Source: Clostridium cadaveris (GTDB lineage: Bacteria; Bacillota; Clostridia; Clostridiales; Clostridiaceae). Taken from it: 64,000 nt of DNA. Position numbers and translations under genes: made by a program. The DNA is taken from assembly GCF_020911725.1 (NCBI RefSeq), contig NZ_CP076620.1, positions 12,501 through 76,500 of the forward strand, written 5' to 3'. Shown here piece after piece: positions 58,302-64,000 of the stretch (position 1 is the stretch's first letter; each line of letters opens with the position of its first letter). The notes below the pieces were generated by a model. It did not search any database. It had not been told where the DNA came from and saw only the letters and a list, made by a program, of their open reading frames with translations.

Positions 58302-58330
58302 TTGACATAGAAAAAAATTTGCTATACAAT
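58302..58330 (+). promoter_or_regulatory. Promoter of tRNA-Arg(CCT)
   Basis: Perfect TTGACA (58302-58307), 17-bp spacer and TACAAT (58325-58330), 13 bases before the tRNA. Confidence 0.8.
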
Positions 58331-58343
58331 AATAATGTTATAG

Positions 58344-58418
58344 GCTCTCATAGTTCAATGGATAGAACAGCCCCCTCCTAAGGGGCAGATGTAGGTTCGA
58401 TTCCTACTGGGAGTACCA
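58344..58418 (+). tRNA. tRNA-Arg(CCT), prophage integration site
   Basis: 75 nt with encoded CCA. Anticodon stem GCCCC/GGGGC around CTCCTAA gives CCT. Acceptor GCTCTCA pairs with TGGGAGT, with G1-U72 as first pair; the T-arm is GTAGG/CCTAC. A tyrosine integrase gene points toward its 3' end 160 bases away, so the 3' half is the probable attL. The matching attR is outside the window. Confidence 0.94.
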
Positions 58419-58423
58419 TATTT

Positions 58424-58465
58424 TAACTCTAAACCTAAGTAAATCAATGGTTTAGAGTTTTTTAT
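58424..58465. terminator. Terminator between tRNA-Arg and integrase
   Basis: 11-bp arms AACTCTAAACC / GGTTTAGAGTT with TTTTTATTT following. It ends the tRNA transcript inside the prophage end. Confidence 0.85.
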
Positions 58466-58581
58466 TTGCTCAATATTGTACTATTATTGTACTATTTCTT
58501 TTTATCAGCTTTTTTTGTACTAATATTTGTACTAATAATTGTACTGAAATACTAAAAGCCAGGAACAATAATTCCTAGCTT

Positions 58582-59688
58582 TTAAGAAAATATAGAATCA
58601 AGTAGGTCCGCAGTATCTTTGACCATATCATCCATAATATGCATATATGTATTTAAAGTAACTGTTATATCTTTATGGCCTAATCTCTCAGATACTACCT
58701 TTATATTTTCACCATTCTTAATTAAAAGTGTAGCGTGAGTATGACGTAAACCATGAAAACTTATTTGATGCAAATTATCTTCATACTTAGCTATGTTTTT
58801 AGTAAATTCCATAGAAAGGTTCCTGGGATTACATATTGAACCATATCTATTTTTAATTATTAGATCATTGTCCTTAGGATTAATATCATCCTTAATAGCT
58901 TGCAGGTAGTTGATTAATACTTTAGGTATACTTATCTTACGATTACTTGTAGATGTCTTTAAAATAGGTGATAGCAGTAATATTTTGTTATCCTTATCAA
59001 ATATAACTTGATTTCTAACCTTTAAATATCCTTCCTTGAGGTTTACATCTTTCCATCTTAAACCACATAATTCACCTATCCTTAATCCAGTAAGTACCTC
59101 AATAAAAATAGGCAAGTGCAAATATTGGTCTTTAATCTTATCCATGAAGAAGTCAATTTCCTCTTTACTCCAGTATTCTATTTTAGGTTTTTCAGCTTTA
59201 ATTTTTTCTATATCAGTAGGTATTGTATATATAAGCTTATTAGTTTTAGCATATTTAAAGCAGCCGTTTAGAGTTTCCATTACCTTTTTAACTGTAGAAG
59301 GTTTAAGACCCTTATTTATAAGATTATTATAAAAATCTTGTATAACTATATTTGTTATCTCATTGAGTTTGTATGATCCTAACCCAGGTATAATATGAGT
59401 GTTTATTCTGCTTAAGTAGTTGGTCCTGGTATTAATGCTAATATTATTAACTTTATACTCATCAAACCATTTTATAATAAAATCCTTAAATAGTGTTTTA
59501 TTAGTTGTAGGAGCTATATAACCTTTCTTCTTTTTATTCATTACCTCAGTTACATAAGCTTCAGCTTCTTTTTTAGTCTTAAACCCTTGTTTTCTCTCAC
59601 CTATCTTCTTACCATCTATATAACCTAAAGGAATATAAACTTTCCAGTTAGGGTCATTCTTAGTACCTATGTTTTTTATTGTGGCCAT
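58582..59688 (-). CDS. int: Phage tyrosine integrase
   Basis: 368 aa. The N-terminal arm-binding domain (1-55) has KVYIPLGYIDGKKIGERKQGFKTKKEAEAYV. The SAM-like core-binding domain spans about 65-165. The catalytic domain shows LTGLRIGELCGLRWKDV (Arg), HGLRHTHATLL (HxxR) and LGHKDITVTLNTYMHI (nucleophile Tyr). It should integrate at the adjacent tRNA-Arg(CCT). GGAGGTAT precedes the ATG. Intact. Confidence 0.95.
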   Translation of the reverse strand: MATIKNIGTKNDPNWKVYIPLGYIDGKKIGERKQGFKTKKEAEAYVTEVMNKKKKGYIAPTTNKTLFKDFIIKWFDEYKVNNISINTRTNYLSRINTHIIPGLGSYKLNEITNIVIQDFYNNLINKGLKPSTVKKVMETLNGCFKYAKTNKLIYTIPTDIEKIKAEKPKIEYWSKEEIDFFMDKIKDQYLHLPIFIEVLTGLRIGELCGLRWKDVNLKEGYLKVRNQVIFDKDNKILLLSPILKTSTSNRKISIPKVLINYLQAIKDDINPKDNDLIIKNRYGSICNPRNLSMEFTKNIAKYEDNLHQISFHGLRHTHATLLIKNGENIKVVSERLGHKDITVTLNTYMHIMDDMVKDTADLLDSIFS

Positions 59689-60418
59689 AATATACCTCCT
59701 TTCTTAGAAATCATGTGTAGTTATCTCTAATCCTTACTAAGTAACTACATGGGTGCTTGAAATTTCAAGCAGGGGTAATAAAACCATTACGGAACTTCCA
59801 TATCAGAGCGAAATATTTCGCTGTCGCTTAAATTGATAGCGGAAATGTCAGTCAATCAAAGTGACCGAGATTTGTTAACGGTCATTTCTATTTACCGTTT
59901 AAGTTAATAATAAAATTAAAAAACAGGTCTTTCAAAAGGACTTATCTTTAAAACGGGTGAATATAAACCACTTGTTAATATAACAGAAAAGTTTAACTAC
60001 CGAAAATTTGGAGGTTAAAACGGTGAATATAAACCACTGTTACTGTATCAGTTCGCTGTCACTTAAATTGACAGCGGATTTATATCGAGGTCAAACAGGA
60101 ATTTTCCGTTTTGATATATTAACTACCTATCCTTTAGATAGTGCGACAGGTCAATTTGTCTGTTTGCCACCATGTTACCCTCTAAATGAAGGTAAGCTTA
60201 CCCAATAGAATTAGACAACCTTTAAATATAGGTTAGCTCAAATTTGAGCCTACCTCGTCATAATGACGAACCTATTCTAAATACCAGAGTGCCCCCAATT
60301 TTGGAGATACCCTCAAACATGATGTTGAACCTTACCCTCGACATTATGTCGAACCTTTAAATATGGGGTGTCCCCAATTTTGTGGAGACCTAATCCCTAA
60401 TAAGGATTAGTGGTGGTT
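59689..60418. repeat. Palindrome-rich non-coding region of the prophage
   Basis: About 730 bases without a credible gene but with many dyads: GCTTGAAATTTCAAGC (59755), AGCGAAATATTTCGCT (59807), CGCTGTCA/TGACAGCG (60054), GCTCAAATTTGAGC (60236), TCGTCATAATGACGA (60255), TCAAACATGATGTTGA (60313), TCGACATTATGTCGA (60338), CTAATCC/GGATTAG (60390). It also has direct repeats: TGAATATAAACCACT (about 59957 and 60023), TTCGCTGTCRCTTAAATTGA (59817 and 60052), and AACCTTTAAATAT (60217 and 60352). The paired arms differ between copies but keep symmetry. Function unknown. Confidence 0.7.
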
Positions 60419-60606
60419 ATTTATATTACTTTTTTTATTTATTCTTATTAGTATTCTTATTAGTATTCTTATTGTCTTTCTCAACTACTACCTGTTGTCT
60501 TTCTTGAATACTACCGTTGTCTTTCTCAACTACTACGTAGTCTTTATTATCTATACTATCCTTACCTAACCTAACCTGAGTATCCGATTTGGATACATCT
60601 TGTATA
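60419..60606 (-). repeat. Inverted shorter copy of the origin-like segment at 62913-63165
   Basis: Read on the minus strand, this 188-bp segment matches 62913-63165 almost base for base. It contains three of the five iterons (60521-60541, 60499-60520, 60476-60498) and about two and a half of the 12-bp AT-rich repeats. The differences are a missing 42-bp double unit, two missing 12-bp units and one or two bases in the AT-rich tail. It starts six bases after the repressor stop codon. Confidence 0.92.
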
Positions 60607-60611
60607 TATTA

Positions 60612-61175
60612 TTATTCTAATGAATCAGACCAAGTAAAGGAAATAATTAAATCATCATCTAGCATATTATCATCATCAAATTTCGAAAGTATTTCTCCTG
60701 TAATATCATTTTCAATATCAGACCTAAAAGGAGTCGTTAACATTTTAAAAGCATTTACAATTATAGAATTTTCTTTAATTATGTCTTCATCATAATCATT
60801 AAGTTCCTCACCATAAAGCTCAATGTATATATCTAATGATGATATTTTATTGCCAGTAAATGATTTAAAGCAGTTTCCAGTTAATTGACACTGTGTCTTT
60901 TTAAGATTTTTGGTAATTTCTAAAGTAATCTCTAAAGATTCATTATTAACATAAACATATTTAACTTCAATATCTACAGGTATATAAGAAATTAATTGAT
61001 TTGGAGTTATTTTTAAGTAGTTACATAAAGTGTTTAATGTATCGAATTGTAAGCCTTTTGCATAGTTGTTCGAAATAGAAGTTAAAGTTGTTCTAGATAT
61101 GCCAGTATCATTAGATATTTGGGTTATTTTAATATTTCTTTCAGCTAAAAGAACGGATAAATTACATCTAATCAT
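60612..61175 (-). CDS. Phage repressor-type XRE family regulator
   Basis: 187 aa. The HTH is in residues 5-62 (LAERNIKITQISNDTGISRTTLTSISNN). A C-terminal domain of about 120 residues has no peptidase motif I can recognise, so it is not a classical LexA-like CI repressor. GGAGGTG precedes the ATG. It is divergent from a Cro-like gene across a 170-base operator region, as in lysogeny switches. Two stop codons in a row (60612-60614 and 60609-60611) end it, and the inverted origin copy follows in the same frame. Confidence 0.8.
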   Translation of the reverse strand: MIRCNLSVLLAERNIKITQISNDTGISRTTLTSISNNYAKGLQFDTLNTLCNYLKITPNQLISYIPVDIEVKYVYVNNESLEITLEITKNLKKTQCQLTGNCFKSFTGNKISSLDIYIELYGEELNDYDEDIIKENSIIVNAFKMLTTPFRSDIENDITGEILSKFDDDNMLDDDLIISFTWSDSLE

Positions 61176-61345
61176 AAATTACACCTCCAATAATGTAATT
61201 GTACAATTCTTTGGTCAAAATATCAATTTTTTTATAAAAATGTATTGCAATATATTCTGAATGATGTACAATATAGTCATAACAATGTTCAATATATTGT
61301 TCAAAATAAGACTAAAACATTAAAAATGAATAGAGAGGTGAGTAA
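61176..61345. promoter_or_regulatory. Lysogeny-switch operator/promoter region
   Basis: Between the divergent repressor and Cro-like genes. It holds AATTGTACAATT (61197-61208), GTACAATATAG (61266), and CAATATATTG (61290-61299) inside overlapping GTTCAAT/ATTGTTC elements. A rightward promoter is TTGCAA (61245-61250), 16-bp spacer, TACAAT (61267-61272), so the middle site overlaps its -10. Confidence 0.65.
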
Positions 61346-61543
61346 ATGTTAGCTTTAAAAATAGCAAGAATAAAAAAAGGATGGACACAAGATGAGCTTT
61401 CAGTAGTTTCAGGAGTTACCAGAACAACAATATCTAATATTGAAAACAAAGGTATTAAAAACATTCCAGTTAAGACTCTTGAAAAACTGTCCAAAGCATT
61501 AGGCACAACAGTATCAGAATTATTCTTTTCAGATGAAGAGTAA
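61346..61543 (+). CDS. Cro-like XRE family DNA-binding protein
   Basis: 65 aa, a single HTH_3 domain: ARIKKGWTQDELSVVSGVTRTTISNIENKG with a C-terminal TVSELFFSDEE. GAGAGGTG precedes the ATG. First gene of the rightward early operon, opposite the repressor; probable antirepressor/Cro role. Confidence 0.87.
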   Translation: MLALKIARIKKGWTQDELSVVSGVTRTTISNIENKGIKNIPVKTLEKLSKALGTTVSELFFSDEE

Positions 61544-61696
61544 TTAAACTCATTGCCATAAGTGGCAACACTTCTAAAAATTCTATAGACAACGCTAGAA
61601 GGACAGAACAAGGGTGCAATGCTCTTAAAGGTATAAATACACTAGAAAGTAATTTGAATACTTAATTATACAAGCGTACTAACACTAGGAGGTAAA

Positions 61697-61957
61697 ATGA
61701 TGGATAATATAACAATCGTAAAGCAAGTTATGGATTCTGAAAGTACAGAAACAAATATAAACATTGATTATCAAGATAAGATAATAAGAATTTATAGCAG
61801 TAAGGCAACAGTAATAAACAGGATTTTACGTAAAGGATATAAACCTTATAAAATTGATAAACTGCATGGCGAAATATGTTCAATGACTTTTAACGTTCCA
61901 ACAAATGAAATTACAAAATTTTTAAGAGGGGACATATTCAGATATGACCAAAATTAA
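61697..61957 (+). CDS. Small phage protein of unknown function (86 aa)
   Basis: Not recognised. Residues 1-45 are acidic, 46-70 basic (VINRILRKGYKPYKIDKLHG), ending in EITKFLRGDIFRYDQN. It has no membrane segment. AGGAGG precedes two adjacent ATG codons. It lies in the early operon between the Cro-like and HTH_17 genes, with unusually long (about 150 base) spacers on both sides. Confidence 0.7.
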   Translation: MMDNITIVKQVMDSESTETNINIDYQDKIIRIYSSKATVINRILRKGYKPYKIDKLHGEICSMTFNVPTNEITKFLRGDIFRYDQN

Positions 61958-62100
61958 ATCTAAAGTCGTATAAACAACATACGCTAAGATTACAAGGGTA
62001 CTGAACCATCAAGTAATGCAATTACACCTTTGAATTATTATAAGTGTGTAAACGCAAAGGAATAAGGCTAAATCAATAAAAGATATGTGGAGGGGAATAC

Positions 62101-62397
62101 ATGAGTAAAAAGACATTAGTTTATAAAACTAGAGAAGTAGCAGAAATGACAGGGAAATCTGTGGCAGCTATAACTAACGAGATAAGAAAAGGCAATATGA
62201 AGGCTACGAAGGTAGGTAAAGAGTACCTTATACCACAAATAGAACTAGATAGATTTTTAGGTATAGAAACTACACCACAAGCTATGGATAGAGAGCTATA
62301 CATCAAGGACCTAGAAAATAAGATAAGGGTTTACGAATTTAAAATCAAGTCTCTTAAAAATGCTATAGAATCAGTAGAAAATGTACTTAGATATTAA
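62101..62397 (+). CDS. HTH_17/excisionase-type DNA-binding protein
   Basis: 98 aa. The N-terminal winged HTH has YKTREVAEMTGKSVAAITNEIRKGNMKATKVGKEYLIPQIELDRFLG, the MerR-like excisionase pattern. A C-terminal coiled coil spans about 66-96. GGAGGGG precedes the ATG. It could be the excisionase for the integrase or an early regulator. A CGCCAAATTGGCG palindrome follows at 62413-62425. Confidence 0.78.
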   Translation: MSKKTLVYKTREVAEMTGKSVAAITNEIRKGNMKATKVGKEYLIPQIELDRFLGIETTPQAMDRELYIKDLENKIRVYEFKIKSLKNAIESVENVLRY

Positions 62398-62451
62398 ATA
62401 ACTAATTAACCACCGCCAAATTGGCGTTTGTTAAAAGGATGGAGGGATATT

Positions 62452-62553
62452 ATGAAGGTATCAATGCTTTTCAAGTATATAAATCTATGCAAGGAATTTA
62501 ATAAAGAGCCTAGTTGGGATGGTTTAAAGTATTTTAAGATGGCTTTAAAGTAG
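62452..62553 (+). CDS. Very small phage protein (33 aa)
   Basis: ATG with GGAGGG six bases upstream; encodes MKVSMLFKYINLCKEF followed by NKEPSWDGLKYFKMALK. Not recognised. The good ribosome site and its place just before the replisome organizer, with close spacing, support it as a real gene. Confidence 0.55.
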   Translation: MKVSMLFKYINLCKEFNKEPSWDGLKYFKMALK

Positions 62554-62565
62554 GAGCGTGATTAG

Positions 62566-63465
62566 TTGGCTAATAGAAGAATGTTTAGTTTAGACGTAGT
62601 TGATACTGATAAGTTTTTAGAATTACCAGCTTCATCACAAAGTTTATATTTCCATTTAGGAATGAGGGCAGATGATGATGGTTTTGTATCAGCACCTAAA
62701 AAGATAGCAAATATGGTTAATTGTAGTATTGATGATCTAAAACTATTAATGGCAAAAAAATATCTAATTCCATTTGATAATGGCGTTGTAGTTATCACAG
62801 ATTGGAAAGTTAATAACTATATCCAAAAGGATAGATACCATGAAACAAGGTATTTAGATGAAAAAGCAATGCTATCAATCAATAACAATGTATACAATAT
62901 GGACACAAACTGTATACAAGATGTATCCAAATCGGATACTCAGGTTAGGTTAGGTAAGGATAGTATAGATAATAAAGACTACGTAGTAGTTGAGAAAGAT
63001 AACGTAGTATTTAATAAAGACTACGTAGTAGTTGAGAAAGACAACGGTAGTATTCAAGAAAGACAACAGGTAGTAGTTGAGAAAGACAATAAGAATACTA
63101 ATAAGAATACTAATAAGAATACTAATAAGAATACTAATAAGAATAAAGAAAAAAGTAATATAAATTTAAATATGTTGATAGCTGAATATACTCAAAATGA
63201 ATGTTTAATAGAAACCTTAAAGGACTTTCTAAAAATGAGGGAGGCTATTAAGAAACCTATGACGGATAGAGCGTTGAAAATAATGCTTAAGAAGTTAAAA
63301 GGTCTTTCTGAGGATGAAGATATACAAATTAAAATCTTAGAGCAGAGTATATTTAATAGTTGGCAAGGGATTTTTCCATTGAAAGACCAATCAGAAAAAA
63401 ACACAGTAAATCATGGGACAAGTAATAAAAATAACTGTGATGATCTATACGAAGAACTTATGTAA
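62566..63465 (+). CDS. Phage replisome organizer (winged-helix/DnaD-like)
   Basis: 299 aa. It begins ANRRMFSLDVVDTDKFLELPASSQSLYFHLGMRADDDGFVSAPKKI, the opening of phage replisome organizers, with a winged-helix domain to about 110. A low-complexity middle (about 118-200) encodes repeats NKDYVVVEKDN and KNTN. The C-terminal ~90 residues are DnaD-like. The TTG start at 62566 has AGGAG upstream and gives the usual N-terminus. The repetitive middle is the DNA-level iteron array, so the gene probably contains the phage replication origin that its product binds. Confidence 0.87.
   Translation: MANRRMFSLDVVDTDKFLELPASSQSLYFHLGMRADDDGFVSAPKKIANMVNCSIDDLKLLMAKKYLIPFDNGVVVITDWKVNNYIQKDRYHETRYLDEKAMLSINNNVYNMDTNCIQDVSKSDTQVRLGKDSIDNKDYVVVEKDNVVFNKDYVVVEKDNGSIQERQQVVVEKDNKNTNKNTNKNTNKNTNKNKEKSNINLNMLIAEYTQNECLIETLKDFLKMREAIKKPMTDRALKIMLKKLKGLSEDEDIQIKILEQSIFNSWQGIFPLKDQSEKNTVNHGTSNKNNCDDLYEELM
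62913..63165 (+). repeat. Origin-like iteron array inside the organizer gene
   Basis: Five tandem units of 21, 21, 21, 22 and 23 bp at 62978-62998, 62999-63019, 63020-63040, 63041-63062 and 63063-63085 share GTAGTAKTT and end in AAAG; units 1 and 3 are identical with core CTACGTAG. About four and a half 12-bp AT-rich units (AATAAGAATACT) follow at 63088-63144. Iterons next to AT-rich repeats inside a replication gene are the layout of lambdoid-type origins. Total length stays in frame. Confidence 0.85.
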
Positions 63466-63479
63466 AAGAAGGTGAGTAA

Positions 63480-64000
63480 GTGGACCGTGAAAAGCTATAT
63501 AGTGAAGAAGTGGAAATAAATATTCTAGGTTCTATGATTATAGATACCAATAGCTGCATACAAGTTATAGAAAATAATATTAATAAAAATGATTTTTATC
63601 ATGACTATAATAAAATAATTTTTGTAACAATAAAATCAGTGTTTAAGGAAAAAAATACAATAGATTTATTAATGCTAATAGAAGAACTAAAAAATAAAAA
63701 TTTATTAGAAAAAGCCAGGGGTATGTCTTATATATCCGAAATTGCTAATTCCGTTGCAAGTACAGCAAATTTACTAGAGTATCTAAAAATCCTAAAAGAA
63801 TACAGTAGAAAAAGGAAATTAGACTATATTGCAAAATATATAAGCTCAAATATAAATCAAAATATAGAAGAGTTGCAGCAAGAGATAACAAGTCTTGTAA
63901 CTGAATTAGTTGAGGAAAAGCAAGCATCAGAAACGGCAGAAGAACAAGAAGAAGAATATTTAAAGACATTAGAAAAAAGAATGAATGGTGAAATAGTAGC
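63480..64000 (+). CDS. DnaB-like replicative helicase, N-terminal part (truncated by window)
   Basis: About 173 codons are visible. It starts at GTG with AAGGTGAG upstream: MDREKLYSEEVEINILGSMIID is the DnaB N-terminal opening, followed by NDFYHDYNKIIFVTIKSVF and the linker-helix region ending in an acidic stretch. The ATPase domain lies beyond the window. It starts 14 bases after the organizer gene, which would load it at the origin. Confidence 0.85.
   Translation, partial: MDREKLYSEEVEINILGSMIIDTNSCIQVIENNINKNDFYHDYNKIIFVTIKSVFKEKNTIDLLMLIEELKNKNLLEKARGMSYISEIANSVASTANLLEYLKILKEYSRKRKLDYIAKYISSNINQNIEELQQEITSLVTELVEEKQASETAEEQEEEYLKTLEKRMNGEIV

Larger units (their letters stand above)
58344..64000. 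mobile_element. Prophage, left part (continues beyond window)
   Basis: Gene order is that of a temperate siphophage early half: integrase next to the tRNA, a divergent repressor/Cro-like pair with operators between, small early genes, an HTH_17 excisionase-type protein, replisome organizer, and DnaB-like helicase. Gene spacing and many short unknown frames differ from the host region. No structural genes are reached, so its completeness is unknown. Confidence 0.88.

Noticed and set aside
60008-60208. 66-codon plus-strand frame in the palindrome-rich prophage region
   Set aside because: It starts at TTG with no ribosome site and is built from the repeated hairpin elements; the composition (several Cys/Pro, no domain) does not support a protein.
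63088-63144. Short regular repeats that could suggest a CRISPR array
   Set aside because: The 12-bp units are directly tandem without spacers and lie in a coding frame; they are an AT-rich part of the origin-like array.

Overview
The window is chromosomal DNA of a very AT-rich, low-GC Gram-positive anaerobe, most likely a Clostridium (cluster I) species. This rests on the strong Shine-Dalgarno sequences, the T-box leader on serS, AddAB, NiaR and DegV proteins, clostridial tRNA sequences, and a GlpA-like flavoprotein with its DUF1667 partner. I cannot name the species from sequence alone. The right-hand 5.7 kb is the start of an integrated prophage.

Layout. 1-2523: end of an rRNA operon (3' part of 23S, 5S, a CAU tRNA, tRNA-Ala). 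2666-9960: HD-domain protein, NiaR-type repressor, UPF0182 membrane protein, a GlpA-like flavoprotein with a DUF1667 protein but no middle subunit, then serS behind a serine T-box. 10030-13261: a Gfo/Idh oxidoreductase divergent from a sugar kinase/nucleotidyltransferase pair. 13457-13678: two tRNA-Ser genes. 13979-24567: GNAT, MFS exporter, addB-addA, cca. 24764-29481: a sigma-54 activator followed by an amidohydrolase and an AGCS symporter behind a well-formed -24/-12 promoter. 29636-37503: yhaM, DUF1189 protein, pepT, degV, tRNA-Arg(ACG), a lipoprotein, a glycerophosphodiesterase and a second AGCS symporter. 37580-39041: an intact IS3-family element that appears to sit in the loop of a terminator. 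39068-46268: AraC regulator, AgaS-type isomerase and two near-identical PTS EIIBC genes flanking an RpiR regulator. 46368-48514: a Nat-type ABC exporter.

48892-54372 is the most unusual chromosomal locus. Five tightly packed genes resemble a dlt operon (DltA-like adenylating enzyme, carrier protein, MBOAT acyltransferase, SGNH protein), but a BtrK-like PLP decarboxylase is inserted after the first gene. BtrK-type enzymes decarboxylate glutamate while it is bound to a carrier protein. The MBOAT and SGNH proteins look closer to AlgI/AlgJ types than to DltB/DltD. I infer a system that builds an omega-amino acyl group (for example beta-alanyl or 4-aminobutyryl) on a carrier protein and exports it onto an envelope polymer. 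Housekeeping genes follow (psd, a TetR regulator, a UbiB-type kinase, a phasin-like protein).

58344-64000: prophage integrated at tRNA-Arg(CCT), with tyrosine integrase, a divergent repressor/Cro pair, small early genes, a replisome organizer and the start of a DnaB-type helicase. The organizer gene contains five ~21-23 bp tandem repeats followed by 12-bp AT-rich repeats, as expected for an intragenic phage origin. About 2.3 kb away, after the repressor gene, lies a shorter near-identical copy in inverted orientation. Next to that copy is a ~700-bp non-coding stretch dense in palindromes. These are the second main target for follow-up.
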